This document shows, piece by piece, positions 29,534-41,010 of a stretch of DNA of 64,000 nt (its first letter is position 1; each line of letters opens with the position of its first letter). A program made the translations under genes and the position numbers. The notes beneath the pieces are model-generated. The model did no database searches, had not been told where the DNA came from, and was given only the letters and a program-made list of their open reading frames with translations. Source of the stretch: Snodgrassella alvi SCGC AB-598-O02 (GTDB taxonomy: Bacteria; Pseudomonadota; Gammaproteobacteria; Burkholderiales; Neisseriaceae); contig JAIL01000259.1 in the NCBI GenBank assembly GCA_000725195.1, positions 62,001 to 126,000 on the forward strand. The letters are read 5' to 3'.

Positions 29534-30556
29534 TTAACGACGTCTCTGTTTTGACACATTTTGCAAGCCCGCCCAGCTCATGATGTTGGCAACTTCTAGT
29601 TCATTAAGTTCATAGTATTGACCGCGTTTTAAGCGAGTTGGTAATGCTATTGGACCAAAACGTACCCGCACCAGTCGGCTAACCGTTAATCCCTGACTTT
29701 CAAACAATCTTCTTACTTCGCGGTTTCGACCTTCTTTAATGATGATGTTATACCAGCGATTAACGCCCTCACCACCTTGCTCCCATAGTTGCTGTGCTTT
29801 AGCTATACCATCTTCTAATTGAACACCACTCAACAGGTTGTGCTTTTGATCATCAGTTAACTCACCCAATACTCGTACAGCATATTCGCGTTCTACCTCA
29901 AAACTTGGATGTGCAAAACGGTTTACAAGTTCACCTGATGTGGTCAGAATTAATAGCCCACTGGTATTAATATCTAGCCGCCCAATAGCAACCCAACGGC
30001 TACTGGCTGTTTGTGGTAATCGATCAAAAATACTTACTCGCCCCTGAGGATCATCTCGGCTAACTATTTCGCCCTCTTGTTTGTAATAAACCATAATTCT
30101 GGGCAGACGATCAGGCCATTTAATATTGATGATAGATCCTCGCACGGTAACTTCGTCATCAGGTGTGATACGATCACCGAGCTGAGCGGCTTTACCGTTA
30201 ACTCGGACTAAGCCCTGCGTAATCCATTGTTCCATCTCCCTGCGTGAGCCCACTCCAGACGCTGCAAGTGCTTTTTGGATCCTTACCGGTTCCATCTGAT
30301 CCAGATCAATACGCTGTGCTTTCAAGTTGCGTGCACGCTGCTGTGTTTCCAGATTAAGTGTACGTTGCACCATTTTTTTTGCTCTTGATACTTTAAACTG
30401 ATTTTTTGCAGATGCTTTTATGCTGTCAGATTGGTTTACTGCTGCGCCATTTAATTGACGTTTGCCAGTAGATTGTTTTTTAATATTTTTCTTGGTGGAA
30501 ATTCCGTCACGCATTTGACGCTTAGTAAGTTTTTTGTTTGCTTGATTCATGTTCAT
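29534..30556 (-). CDS. rluB: 23S rRNA pseudouridine synthase RluB
   Basis: Converts a uridine of 23S rRNA (position 2605 in E. coli) to pseudouridine. The protein has 340 residues. The S4-like RNA-binding domain starts near 92 (RIQKALAASGVGSRREME), and the catalytic domain includes the Asp motif GRLDINTSGLLILT near 195-208 and the EGRNREVRRLFE block near 274. The first 85 residues are a very basic tail (many Lys, Arg, Gln) absent from short homologs. Its start overlaps the scpB stop by 4 bases, so translation is probably coupled. Confidence 0.93.
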   Translation of the reverse strand: MNMNQANKKLTKRQMRDGISTKKNIKKQSTGKRQLNGAAVNQSDSIKASAKNQFKVSRAKKMVQRTLNLETQQRARNLKAQRIDLDQMEPVRIQKALAASGVGSRREMEQWITQGLVRVNGKAAQLGDRITPDDEVTVRGSIINIKWPDRLPRIMVYYKQEGEIVSRDDPQGRVSIFDRLPQTASSRWVAIGRLDINTSGLLILTTSGELVNRFAHPSFEVEREYAVRVLGELTDDQKHNLLSGVQLEDGIAKAQQLWEQGGEGVNRWYNIIIKEGRNREVRRLFESQGLTVSRLVRVRFGPIALPTRLKRGQYYELNELEVANIMSWAGLQNVSKQRRR

Positions 30557-31185
30557 TCCTTTTCCGTCTGTGATAACGGCTCTTCTGCGGTAATTTCTGC
30601 TACGGCAGGTTCAATACTATCAGGGAGAATCAATTCTCCTAATTCAGTCAATGGTGGCAACTGGTTTAAATCATCCAGTTGCAGATCAGTTAAAAAGGTT
30701 GTAGTAGTTGCCCATAAATTGGGACGACCAACACTATCGCGCTGACCAATTATTTCAATCCAGCCACGATCCTGCAAAGTTTGCAAGACATTGCTTGACA
30801 CGGCAACCCCGCGAATAGCTTCTATGTCACTGCGGGTAACAGGCTGCTGATAAGCAATAATAGCTAATGTTTCTAATACTGCACGGGAATAACGTGGCGT
30901 ACGTTGCACATCAAGTTGGGACAGCTGATTAAATGCCTCTTCAATTACCTGAAAACGCCATCCTTCTGCACTATGTATCAATTTTAAAGCACGTCGTTCC
31001 CAGCGTTGCTTTAAGGCCTCTATGACCGCGTGTAACTGTTCTTCAGTCAATGCCGGCTCACATATTTTACATAAAGCCTGTTCGTTGAGTGCTTCACTTT
31101 GAGTAAGCAAAGCTGCCTCGATTATATTTTCTGCCTGCAGTAATCCACTATCTGTGTGGTTATTTTCTGTTGGATTCAATTGCAA
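30553..31185 (-). CDS. scpB: Segregation and condensation protein ScpB
   Basis: Subunit of the SMC-ScpA-ScpB condensin that organises chromosomes; 210 residues with two winged-helix domains. Family blocks NIIEAALLTQSEAL near 20, the VIEEAFNQLSQLD segment near 81, TLAIIAYQQPVTRSDIEAIRGV near 107 and GRPNLWATTTTFL near 152 are all present. It ends with an acidic tail. scpA is not in the window. It lies 17 bases after ylqF and overlaps rluB by 4 bases, forming a ylqF-scpB-rluB operon. Confidence 0.93.
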   Translation of the reverse strand: MQLNPTENNHTDSGLLQAENIIEAALLTQSEALNEQALCKICEPALTEEQLHAVIEALKQRWERRALKLIHSAEGWRFQVIEEAFNQLSQLDVQRTPRYSRAVLETLAIIAYQQPVTRSDIEAIRGVAVSSNVLQTLQDRGWIEIIGQRDSVGRPNLWATTTTFLTDLQLDDLNQLPPLTELGELILPDSIEPAVAEITAEEPLSQTEKE

Positions 31186-31202
31186 TTACCATCACTCTAA
31201 AT

Positions 31203-32126
31203 TTATTTTTTGCGCGCTTCTTTGCGCGCCAAACGTTCTGCTTTGAGCTGTGCTTCGTGCTGTTGCCCTTTTTTCAGCCATAATGCCCACTGGTTTGGTG
31301 TTTCCAGTGTAATCCGTCCAATATAGCCATCACGAAAATCGGTAAGTACTCTTTCCGCAGCTTTTTGATAATCTATCCTGCCACCGCTCAGTAATGCTCC
31401 ACGTTTTCGGCCTATCCAGTTTAGCCATTCATCATCTTGCCAGTGTGGGCTATCACTAAGATCAGGCTGATATCTCTGCTGTAACAAAGCTAAATAATGC
31501 CGGCGCAAATAATCCAGTAATTCCAGTGCAACAGTTTCTTCATCCAAAGCATTTCGACCAACTGCGCCGCTAGCAGCAAGATTATATCCAGCCTCTTCGA
31601 CTATAATTTTTGGCCATAACATTCCCGGGGTATCGTATAGCCAAAAGTCATCTGCCAGTATTAATCTTTGTTCCGCTTTAGTTATTCCCGGTTCATTGCC
31701 AATTTTGGCACTTTTTTTGCCCAGCATGCCATTGATCAGAGTAGACTTTCCCACGTTAGGTATTCCACAGATCAGCACTCGTAGCGGCCGATCCAAATTT
31801 TGCCGGTTCGGCACCAATTTACGACTGGCTGTAATAACTTTATTGGTCGCTTGCCGATCAGAAGAATCCAAGGCCAGCACATTAGTATCTGGTTTGGAAC
31901 GGTACTCATTTAACCATAATTCAGTACGCTGCGGATCGGCCAGATCCTGTTTGTTCAAAATCTTGAGCTTTGGTTTCCCAGCAGATAGTTTTGCCAGTAA
32001 AGGATTGGCACTTGAGGCAGGTAAGCGAGCATCCAATACTTCTATGACCAGATCAACATTTTTAATCCGTTCAATAATGGCTTTCTTGGCTTTGTGCATA
32101 TGCCCTGGGTACCACTGAATAGCCAT
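31203..32126 (-). CDS. ylqF: Ribosome biogenesis GTPase YlqF/RbgA
   Basis: Circularly permuted GTPase that helps assemble the large ribosomal subunit, 307 residues from ATG 32126, which follows the strong ribosome site GAGGGAAAG. An upstream TTG in frame is not used. The permuted order is visible: G4 NKQDLAD near 60, G1 GIPNVGKSTLINGML near 122, G3 DTPGMLWPK near 170. The N-terminal MAIQWYPGHMHKAKK motif is diagnostic of the family. A Lys/Arg-rich C-terminus would contact rRNA. First gene of ylqF-scpB-rluB. Confidence 0.94.
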   Translation of the reverse strand: MAIQWYPGHMHKAKKAIIERIKNVDLVIEVLDARLPASSANPLLAKLSAGKPKLKILNKQDLADPQRTELWLNEYRSKPDTNVLALDSSDRQATNKVITASRKLVPNRQNLDRPLRVLICGIPNVGKSTLINGMLGKKSAKIGNEPGITKAEQRLILADDFWLYDTPGMLWPKIIVEEAGYNLAASGAVGRNALDEETVALELLDYLRRHYLALLQQRYQPDLSDSPHWQDDEWLNWIGRKRGALLSGGRIDYQKAAERVLTDFRDGYIGRITLETPNQWALWLKKGQQHEAQLKAERLARKEARKK

Positions 32127-32162
32127 AAACTTTCCCTCAATCAGCAATAATTAGTCTATTAT

Positions 32163-32201
32163 ACAAAAAACACACAGGCAGCCTGATTATCAGGCTGCCT
32201 G
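32163..32201 (-). terminator. Terminator built from inverted DNA-uptake-like words
   Basis: CAGGCAGCCTGA at 32175-32186 and TCAGGCTGCCTG at 32190-32201 form a perfect 12-bp stem around TTA; on the minus strand TTTTTT follows. Each arm holds AGGCAGCCTGA, which matches 11 bases of the Kingella-type DNA uptake sequence AGGCAGCCTGAA. It ends the ptsN-hprK-rapZ transcript. Confidence 0.85.
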
Positions 32202-32217
32202 ATGTAGATATAAACCA

Positions 32218-33078
32218 TTATAGCTTTTTTTTGCTAACTTGACTGTTTTCAAGTTGCCGGTGACGAATAATAACTGCATATTTTTGTAATTGCTGTGCCA
32301 GTGCCTCGACCACATACACTGAACGATGCTGTCCACCTGTGCAACCTATGCCGATATTAACATAACTTCGACTTTCTTCTTCCATTCTCGGCAGCCAGCG
32401 TTGGAGAAAATGAGCTAAATCGTCAATCATCTCTATCATGATTGGTTGCTGAGCAAAAAAAGCTTTAATGGATTCATCCAACCCGGTAAAAGGACGTAGC
32501 TGATCATCATAAAATGGATTAGGCAAACAACGCATATCAAAAACAAAGTCCAATCCTGTTGGTACACCATATTTATAGCCAAAAGATTCCAATACAACAT
32601 GCATGGGTGCAATCGGTAGATTTACCCATTGCTGAACTTGTCTACGTAATTGCTGTACATTCAATAATGAAGTATCAATTACATAAGCGTGATTTTGCAA
32701 GGTTGATAAATACTGACGTTCTGCCGCTACACTCTCTTTTAAGGTTTTTTGTTCTTGTATTAATGGGTGGCTGCGACGAGTCTCTGAAAACCGTCTTAAC
32801 AAAACGTTTTCTGACGAAGTTAAAAACAATACATCTACGTGATGACCCTGTTGACGAAGGCTGGCGATCAACTCATTGACTTCAGCAGGATTAAAACGTG
32901 AGCGAATATCGACACTAATACCTAATTGCGCCACCTGATTGAGCGTGTAGTACGCAATAAGTTCTGGTAATAGTTTAACGGGGAGATTATCAATGCATAC
33001 AAAACCAATATCTTCCAGTAATCGTAAAGCAATGGATTTTCCTGAACCGGATAATCCGCTAATCAATACTATCCTCAT
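32218..33078 (-). CDS. rapZ: RNase adapter protein RapZ
   Basis: ATP/GTP-binding protein, about 286 residues, which in E. coli binds small RNAs and guides RNase E, linking to amino-sugar control. Walker A is [16 protein letters not shown] at 8-23, with the family segment [12 protein letters not shown] following. The C-terminal domain has the [16 protein letters not shown] signature near 244-259. I start it at ATG 33078 (MRIVLISG); a GTG one codon before is possible. It overlaps the end of hprK by 20 bases, showing tight coupling within ptsN-hprK-rapZ. Confidence 0.94.
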   Translation of the reverse strand: MRIVLISGLSGSGKSIALRLLEDIGFVCIDNLPVKLLPELIAYYTLNQVAQLGISVDIRSRFNPAEVNELIASLRQQGHHVDVLFLTSSENVLLRRFSETRRSHPLIQEQKTLKESVAAERQYLSTLQNHAYVIDTSLLNVQQLRRQVQQWVNLPIAPMHVVLESFGYKYGVPTGLDFVFDMRCLPNPFYDDQLRPFTGLDESIKAFFAQQPIMIEMIDDLAHFLQRWLPRMEEESRSYVNIGIGCTGGQHRSVYVVEALAQQLQKYAVIIRHRQLENSQVSKKKL

Positions 33079-34021
33079 CACTCACCGTATTTTCTTCCAA
33101 CATCGAATTGTGTCGATCCAAAAATTCCTTAGTACTGTCTTTACCACGTTTTTGTAAGATAAAATTGCTGACTGCCGCCTCTACCAATACTGCCAAATTT
33201 CGGCCAACAGCAACCGGTAAAGTTACACTGCGAACAGCAACATTCAAAATAGCTTCAGTTTCACTCTGAATACTTAGCCGATCAATGCCTTGCATATGAG
33301 TATCATCTGCCAGTACCAGATTAATGATCAGTTGCAATTGTTTCTGCGGGCGAATAGCCGTTTCGCCAAAAATAGCACGAATATTCAGCACACCTAAGCC
33401 GCGCACTTCCAGAAAATCTTTCAGCATTGACGGGCATCGTCCTTCAAGAGTTTCCGGACCAATTCGATACAATTCTGTCGCATCGTCGGCCACCAAGCGA
33501 TGACCACGAGAAATCAGCTCAAGTGCCAGCTCACTTTTACCCAAGCCAGAATGACCAGTCAGTAAAACGCCAATTTCAAACACATCCAGAAATACCCCGT
33601 GCTTGACAGTTGAAGCAGCCAGAACCCGTTGCAGATAAATGCGTAATACATCCATCAAAAAAGGACTTTCTGCTTTAGATGTCAGTAAAGGCACATTGTG
33701 AGTGTGGCAATAATCGCGCAGCATGAAAGGAACTGGCAAATCATTAGCAACGATGATCAGTGCCATGGTTAAATCAAATAGCTCATTCAAAGTGGTTTTA
33801 ATTTCACCAGCTTCAATTTTATTGAGGTATTCAACTTCGGCAACACCTATTACCTGCACCTGATTGGGATGAATAAAATTCAGATGTCCGACTAAAGCCA
33901 AAACAGGTTTATCCGCATCAATACTGATACGATTATCGGCGCCTGCGGTACCGGCTGACCAGGCCAGCTTTAATTTAGTCTGGTTATCCTGATAAAGACG
34001 GCGTACAGAGATACTTGGCAT
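33059..34021 (-). CDS. hprK: HPr kinase/phosphorylase
   Basis: Bifunctional enzyme that phosphorylates and dephosphorylates a regulatory serine of HPr, 320 residues. The N-terminal domain (1-130) is followed by the P-loop [16 protein letters not shown] near 154-169, the catalytic [11 protein letters not shown] stretch near 178, and the [16 protein letters not shown] signature near 204-219. In Neisseriaceae this enzyme stays with ptsN and rapZ in incomplete, regulatory PTS sets. The gene for HPr (ptsH) is not in the window. Confidence 0.95.
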   Translation of the reverse strand: MPSISVRRLYQDNQTKLKLAWSAGTAGADNRISIDADKPVLALVGHLNFIHPNQVQVIGVAEVEYLNKIEAGEIKTTLNELFDLTMALIIVANDLPVPFMLRDYCHTHNVPLLTSKAESPFLMDVLRIYLQRVLAASTVKHGVFLDVFEIGVLLTGHSGLGKSELALELISRGHRLVADDATELYRIGPETLEGRCPSMLKDFLEVRGLGVLNIRAIFGETAIRPQKQLQLIINLVLADDTHMQGIDRLSIQSETEAILNVAVRSVTLPVAVGRNLAVLVEAAVSNFILQKRGKDSTKEFLDRHNSMLEENTVSDEDSID

Positions 34022-34038
34022 AATTGAATTTCCTCAAT

Positions 34039-34488
34039 TCAGTCAGTAGTCAGTATCTCGCGGATAGCCTCTGCTGAGGTAGCATTGAGCAATGCATTAC
34101 GAATAGCTTTCTGGGAAAACTTTCCAGCCAGTTCAGATAAAACATTTAAATGTTGGGCAGAAGCATTTTCTGGTACCAGTAAAATAAAAATGATATTGAC
34201 TGGTTGCTCATCGGGCGCATCGAAAGCAATCGGTGTCTGCAAACGGATAAATGCACCAACCGCCTCTTTTACCGCGTTAGTGCGACCGTGTGGAATAGCA
34301 ACGCCTTTTCCCAATGCGGTTGAACCGAGTTTCTCGCGGGCAAACAAGCATTCAAAAACTGCTTCTTGTTGCAAACCGGCTTTTTGTTCCAATAATTGAC
34401 TGGCTTCTTCAAACAGTCGTTTTTTACTACTTACGTTTAAATCCAGCACTATATTTGTAACCGGTAAAATATCACCAATTAAACTCAT
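34039..34488 (-). CDS. ptsN: PTS IIA-like nitrogen regulatory protein (EIIA-Ntr)
   Basis: Phosphocarrier protein of the regulatory PTS, 149 residues. The phosphorylated His lies in VAIPHGRTNAVKEAVGAF near residue 67, as in PtsN. It takes phosphate from NPr/HPr and controls targets such as potassium transport in other bacteria. First gene of ptsN-hprK-rapZ (18-base gap to hprK). A likely -10 element (TATAGA) lies about 10 bases before its start on the minus strand, but it is too close for certainty. Confidence 0.94.
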   Translation of the reverse strand: MSLIGDILPVTNIVLDLNVSSKKRLFEEASQLLEQKAGLQQEAVFECLFAREKLGSTALGKGVAIPHGRTNAVKEAVGAFIRLQTPIAFDAPDEQPVNIIFILLVPENASAQHLNVLSELAGKFSQKAIRNALLNATSAEAIREILTTD

Positions 34489-34648
34489 GAGTATTCTCTA
34501 TAATGTAATTTTAATTGCAGCCAAAGTTGCAATTGTATCTTGTTTCTTTACCTTGGCAGAACTTACTATCTGATTAGGTTTATTTTAACTTATTATACCG
34601 ATGGCTAAATCAAATATTTTAATGAGATATTAAAACTAACATTTTGAT

Positions 34649-35563
34649 TTAACTCATAGCATAACAATAGTTTAGCAGTAAACCGACAAACCAAAGCGCG
34701 CCAAGGCGATTATTGCGTGAAAACATGATGAAGCAGGTATGACGATTGCGACTACGAATACCAACATATTGACGATATTGCCACCACCAGACTAAAGGCA
34801 TAACCAGCCAGAATGGCCAGTAGGCATCAATCAGCCATCCTGTCACCACCATTAATAAATCAAAACCGAAATAACACAGCATAACAGCGAAAATATCGTA
34901 ACGACCAAAGGTAATCGCAGCAGTACGAATATTAATTTTCAGGTCGTCCTCTTTATCGGCCATTGCATAAATTGTGTCATAACCCAATGTCCATAACGTA
35001 TTGGCAGCCATCAAAATCCAAGCCGCGATAGGAAGATGGCCACTTACTGCTGCAAAGGCCATAGGAATGCCAAATGAAAATGCTATCCCCAAATATAATT
35101 GTGGCAGTGGAAAAAACCGTTTCGTAAACGGGTAAGTCATAGCCAGAAAAACAGCCGGTAAGCTCATTTTCCAGGTCAGACTATTCAGAGGTAAAAGACA
35201 TAGCCCAGCAAGCCCACATAAAAGCAATGTTAAGAGCAACGCTTCTTTTTTACTAACTTGTTTTAAGGCAAATGGTCGTTGGCTGGTTCGGGCAACAGCA
35301 CCATCATAATGACGATCGGCATAATCATTGATTACACAGCCAGCACTACGCATCAGAAAAGTGCCTATTGTAAACATCAATACGATAAGCCAGTCTGGTC
35401 GTCCATTACCTGCGATCAGCAAAGCCCACCATGTTGGCCATAACAGTAATAAAGTTCCTATTGGTTTATCCAACCGCATCAGTTGTGCGTAAATCCGCAT
35501 ACGCTCCATGAACGCACCATTAACTTTATTACTCATTTCTTTTTGCACTGAAATCTGATTCAC
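34649..35563 (-). CDS. ubiA: 4-hydroxybenzoate polyprenyltransferase
   Basis: Inner-membrane enzyme of ubiquinone synthesis that joins 4-hydroxybenzoate to a polyprenyl chain. It has 304 residues with eight to nine hydrophobic segments. The two Asp-rich motifs are NDYADRHYD near 78-86 and [12 protein letters not shown] near 200-211; [16 protein letters not shown] near 33 is also typical. The GTG at 35563 follows the ribosome site AGGAAAATCTA; internal ATGs at 35536 and 35509 are possible. Monocistronic here; no ubiC is seen. Confidence 0.95.
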   Translation of the reverse strand: MNQISVQKEMSNKVNGAFMERMRIYAQLMRLDKPIGTLLLLWPTWWALLIAGNGRPDWLIVLMFTIGTFLMRSAGCVINDYADRHYDGAVARTSQRPFALKQVSKKEALLLTLLLCGLAGLCLLPLNSLTWKMSLPAVFLAMTYPFTKRFFPLPQLYLGIAFSFGIPMAFAAVSGHLPIAAWILMAANTLWTLGYDTIYAMADKEDDLKINIRTAAITFGRYDIFAVMLCYFGFDLLMVVTGWLIDAYWPFWLVMPLVWWWQYRQYVGIRSRNRHTCFIMFSRNNRLGALWFVGLLLNYCYAMS

Positions 35564-36123
35564 TAGATTTTCCTGCTATTGCAGCAATCTATCTATAAAA
35601 CTTCTATATATGCCTTCTATAGTGGGTTTCGCCAACATCCCATTATGGCAAACCTGATAATTGTATCATAAGCATCAAGTTTTCATTTTATGTAGAAATA
35701 AATTGTAACGTTATATTACAGTGAAATAGATATTATTGTTAGTATATTCTTACTTTACTTACTCATTTTCATCTAAAGTTGGTTCGCAATTATTTAAATT
35801 TTCGGAACAAATAATCGCTTTTCCCATATGATTAATTAGTTATTTCATTAAACAAAAAAATAGGCAAATTAATATAGATAGATGTTAGATCACGACAATA
35901 TTATGCTGATTTAATTTGTTAAAATTTACCCTCTTTGCTACTAAATAAATCTATAAATAGATAAATATAAATTATCTTAATGATTTATGACTCTTACTAT
36001 TTAAAATTTAGCATTAATTCCAGGTTTATGATCAAGGTCATATAATTTAGATATTGATTTTTGATAAAATTGTAAACATATCCGTACATTTATTTTGACA
36101 AGTAAATAATCTGAGGATAAAAA
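35564..36123. other. Gap between divergent ubiA and sixA
   Basis: Very AT-rich with no gene. It carries both promoters. A short dyad at 36027-36042 is listed separately. Confidence 0.55.
36027..36042. promoter_or_regulatory. CRP/FNR-like dyad upstream of sixA
   Basis: TATGA-TCAAGG-TCATA is a perfect dyad with the layout of CRP/FNR-family sites (TGTGA-N6-TCACA). The centre is about 89 bases before the sixA start. It is a weak match to any single consensus. Confidence 0.35.
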
Positions 36124-36591
36124 ATGAATTTAATTTTATGGCGTCATGCTGAGGCAGAAGATCATCACAATGATATGTTGCGCAAACTGACTGAAAAAGG
36201 CTGCCAGCAAGCCAAGCTGATTGCTGAATGGTTACGCACTCATTTACCTAAAGAAAATTATCGGGTGTTTACTTCTGAAGCAATTCGTACTCAACAAACA
36301 GCTTCCTATCTAAAACAGCCATTAACTATTGAGCCATTACTAAATCCTGATACTTATCCACAAGACTTAACGGTTCTATTACAACAACACGCTCGCGCCA
36401 ATACTTTGATCTGGGTTGGTCATCAGCCATGGATAGGACAGTTTTGTAGTTTTTTACTCAACGGTGTGTGGTTACCACAACAATACTGGTCGTTTAAAAA
36501 ATCGGCTTTCTGGTGGTTTGAAATCAGTTTTTTTAATCATCGTCCTTGCGCACGGTTAAAAGTTGTATTGCATCCAAGTATTCTGAAATGA
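36124..36591 (+). CDS. sixA: SixA-like phosphohistidine phosphatase
   Basis: Small histidine-phosphatase-family enzyme of 155 residues that removes phosphate from histidines of signalling proteins. The catalytic RHAE motif is at residues 7-10 (LILWRHAEAED), the second Arg lies in FTSEAIRTQQTA near 50, and the second His in VGHQPWIG near 98. In E. coli, SixA acts on the NPr protein of the nitrogen PTS. ptsN, hprK and rapZ lie 1.6 kb away, which makes such a target plausible. Start follows GAGGATAAAA. Confidence 0.88.
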   Translation: MNLILWRHAEAEDHHNDMLRKLTEKGCQQAKLIAEWLRTHLPKENYRVFTSEAIRTQQTASYLKQPLTIEPLLNPDTYPQDLTVLLQQHARANTLIWVGHQPWIGQFCSFLLNGVWLPQQYWSFKKSAFWWFEISFFNHRPCARLKVVLHPSILK

Positions 36592-36624
36592 TTGTGGATA
36601 CTTATATATTTATGGCACATAAAA

Positions 36625-37362
36625 TTAGATATTTAGCTTAGATAACTGATACTGATCAGTAATTTTATCCAGAAACAAATACAGCTTTTGATTCATCAAT
36701 TCATAATCCTGACTACGAATTTGCTTAGCCGTTTGTACATAGGCAAAATCATTAGCCCTAGCCAAGTCAACTTCTGAATGACGAATAAGTAATTCATTTA
36801 ACTCAGGGGTAAATTCCATATGGCACTGAAAACCATAGACCCATGGTGCAAAACGAATAATCTGACGCGGACAACCGGCACTATAAGCCAGTATTTGCGC
36901 TTCAGCAGTTAAACCGGGCATATCACCATGCCAATGTCCAACCATCAATGTCTGACCAAAATGTTTAATAAATGGATTGTCTTCACCTTTATCTGTTAAA
37001 TAAATGGGATAAACGCCGATTTCTTTTTCAGGGCTACGCTCTACCATCCCCCCTAAAGCCTGCCCGATAAGCTGGGCACCAAGACATACGCCTATTACCA
37101 TTTTGTCGGTCTCTTTGGCTAACTTAATTAGCGTTTGTTCTGCCTTACTATCAAAATAGCTGCATTCAGCTTGAGTAGTTAAAGGCGATTGCGGACCTCC
37201 CATCACAATAAGCATATCTATTTGATCTATGGCTTGAGGTAAAGGATCACCAGCATAAATATGCGAGTAAGCCACTTTATGGCCGTACTTGATTGCCCAA
37301 ATTTCGTATGCCCCCGGCAATTCATAATCTTCATGAATAATAAAATGGATGCGTAAAGCCAT
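36625..37362 (-). CDS. Class I glutamine amidotransferase (GMP synthase-like)
   Basis: Protein of 245 residues consisting only of a class I glutaminase domain. The catalytic triad is Cys in IGVCLGAQLIGQALGG near 94, His in FQCHMEFTPEL near 180, and the Glu two residues later. The MGGPQSPL segment near 54 is typical. The synthase half is absent, so it does not make GMP alone. Related proteins hydrolyse gamma-glutamyl compounds or serve unknown partners. It faces the sixA gene with a 33-base gap. Confidence 0.85.
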   Translation of the reverse strand: MALRIHFIIHEDYELPGAYEIWAIKYGHKVAYSHIYAGDPLPQAIDQIDMLIVMGGPQSPLTTQAECSYFDSKAEQTLIKLAKETDKMVIGVCLGAQLIGQALGGMVERSPEKEIGVYPIYLTDKGEDNPFIKHFGQTLMVGHWHGDMPGLTAEAQILAYSAGCPRQIIRFAPWVYGFQCHMEFTPELNELLIRHSEVDLARANDFAYVQTAKQIRSQDYELMNQKLYLFLDKITDQYQLSKLNI

Positions 37363-37626
37363 TTTTTTTATCCCTTTTATTACTGTAAGTTACCTAAACC
37401 AGACCTCAACGAACGATATGACACTATCAACATAAATTAATCGAAATGGTAACAACTGACTGATCAATTCAAATTGACAGCTTAAGAGGTAATTGCACAG
37501 TTAGAGTAAAAATTAACACAAAATTATATAAATGTAATCATATTATTACATTCTATAAAAATTTTTGTCTACTCTATCAATCAAATTTAGTTTCTATAAA
37601 TAATTTGGCTAAAATGTTAACGGCAT
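37363..37626. other. Promoter region of the amidotransferase gene
   Basis: No gene is seen between the amidotransferase start and the aspD terminator. The sequence is AT-rich with no clear repeat. Confidence 0.5.
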
Positions 37627-37664
37627 AAATAAAACACCCTACTTTCCTTAGAAAATAGGGTGTT
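37627..37664 (-). terminator. Rho-independent terminator after aspT-aspD
   Basis: AACACCCTA-C-TTTC pairs with GAAA-A-TAGGGTGTT, with one mismatch; TTTTATTTA follows on the minus strand. It lies 22 bases after the aspD stop. Confidence 0.8.
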
Positions 37665-37685
37665 AGTTTAACTACCAAAAATTAA

Positions 37686-39296
<1,611 letters not shown>

Positions 39297-39309
39297 TTAA
39301 GACCACATA

Positions 39310-41010
39310 TCAAACAAGAGCCACGATCAACGGCCCTAACAGAGTCAGGAACACATTGGCTAATGCATATGTAATAGCAAATGGCGTGGTAGGAATAGAG
39401 TTACCTGCTTTATCCAAAACCTCACCAAAAGCCGGATTTGCACTACGCGATCCAGACAATGCACCGGCAAAAATAGCGGCATTGTCATAGCGAAGCACAT
39501 AGCGACCGAAAAAGATTGCCAGAACCATAGGAACAATGGTCACCACCACACCAATCAGGAACAAAGTCAAACCATGTTCTCTGATAGTGGTAATTGCCTG
39601 TAGACCTGACTGCAAACCAACCACAGAAACAAAGCCGGCCAGACCAAAGTCCTTCATGAATTGAGAGGCGGCAGCAGGCATATTGCCGAAAGTTTGTTTA
39701 CGAGCACGTAACCAGCCAAAAAACAAACCAGATAACAATGCACCACCGCCAGCACCTAGAGTGATAGGAATATTGCCAATGCGAACAACAACCCAACCAA
39801 TAATCAAACCTAAAACTACGCCCAGACCGTGATAAGCCCAGTCAGTTTTACTATTAACTGTGATCGGTGCACCAATAATATGCACAACGCGATTAATATC
39901 ACTGGTAGAACCATAGATAGTCATCACATCGCCCAGCTTAAATTCAGTTTCTGGAGTTACATCCAATTTTTCACCATTGCGATGCAAAGCTACTAAATAG
40001 ATACCATGCTGAATTTCAAAAGCGTTATCATCGTGATGAACCTTTGAGCGAATTTCTGCCATGGTTTTATTGGCATATTCAGAATTACGAAACACCACAT
40101 TTTTAGTATCTACGATCAACTCCAGACCTGGCTCTGAGTCCAGTTCACGTCCAAATAAATTGCTGACCGAGGTAACTGCTTCACGACGACCAACAATTAG
40201 AATAATGTCGTCTGCTTGCAGAACTGTTGAAGGAGTGCAATCAATTATGTTACCGTGACGTTTAATCCGTTCGATAGTAATGCCTAAATTTTGCAGTTCA
40301 ATATCTTTAATGGTTTTATGAATATCGTGTTCAACCACGTAAATACGACCCACCATTTGGGTAATGGCCATACCCTGATTACCTTCCAGAGCCATAGCAC
40401 CTTTTAGTTGTTCCGCTTCAGCAGCAACAGCATCATCACGAATATCACGCTTCATAACTTTAGGTAGAATATTCATACAGATGATGATGGCACCAAGCGA
40501 ACCAAATATATAGGTAACTGCGTAGCCAATGGCGACATTAGCTTGTAATTGCTGTAATTGATCAGCAGGTAATCCCATATGACTTAAGGCATCTGCAGCT
40601 GTACCAAGAATGGCTGATTGCGTTAACCCGCCGGCAGCCAGACCAGCAGCCAGACCTTTATCAAGATGGAACAACTTAGCCATGATCATCACGGTGATGA
40701 AACCAGTGATAGCAATAAACAAAGCCAGGAAAATTTCACGTAAGGTTTTCACCCCTAGTGAGCGAAAGAACTGCGGACCACTTTCATAACCTACGGCATA
40801 TATAAATAAAGTGAACAACAGCGCTTTCAGACCTGAATCGATGTGTACATTGAGTAAACTCAAAACAACAGCGACCAGCAAAGAACCAGCTACTCCACCT
40901 AGTTGGAATTTACCGAAGCGAATGCTACCGAGCAGATAACCCAAACTTAATGACAGGAAGAGAAGAATAACCGGTGATTCTTTAATATTAGTTAAAACCC
41001 AATTCAACAT
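39310..41010 (-). CDS. aspT: Aspartate-alanine antiporter
   Basis: Inner-membrane exchanger of aspartate for alanine, 566 residues from ATG 41010. The start is chosen because GGAGAAGGTGGACTT lies just before it and the first membrane segment begins there; an upstream TTG would add 39 polar residues. Ten or so membrane segments in two halves (about 5-160 and 380-566) flank two soluble TrkA-C-type domains (about 200-370). Conserved GLAAGGLTQSAILGTAADAL near 125-144 and GALSGSRSANPAFGEVLD near 510-527 are the paired hairpin repeats of the AAEx family. Confidence 0.94.
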   Translation of the reverse strand: MLNWVLTNIKESPVILLFLSLSLGYLLGSIRFGKFQLGGVAGSLLVAVVLSLLNVHIDSGLKALLFTLFIYAVGYESGPQFFRSLGVKTLREIFLALFIAITGFITVMIMAKLFHLDKGLAAGLAAGGLTQSAILGTAADALSHMGLPADQLQQLQANVAIGYAVTYIFGSLGAIIICMNILPKVMKRDIRDDAVAAEAEQLKGAMALEGNQGMAITQMVGRIYVVEHDIHKTIKDIELQNLGITIERIKRHGNIIDCTPSTVLQADDIILIVGRREAVTSVSNLFGRELDSEPGLELIVDTKNVVFRNSEYANKTMAEIRSKVHHDDNAFEIQHGIYLVALHRNGEKLDVTPETEFKLGDVMTIYGSTSDINRVVHIIGAPITVNSKTDWAYHGLGVVLGLIIGWVVVRIGNIPITLGAGGGALLSGLFFGWLRARKQTFGNMPAAASQFMKDFGLAGFVSVVGLQSGLQAITTIREHGLTLFLIGVVVTIVPMVLAIFFGRYVLRYDNAAIFAGALSGSRSANPAFGEVLDKAGNSIPTTPFAITYALANVFLTLLGPLIVALV

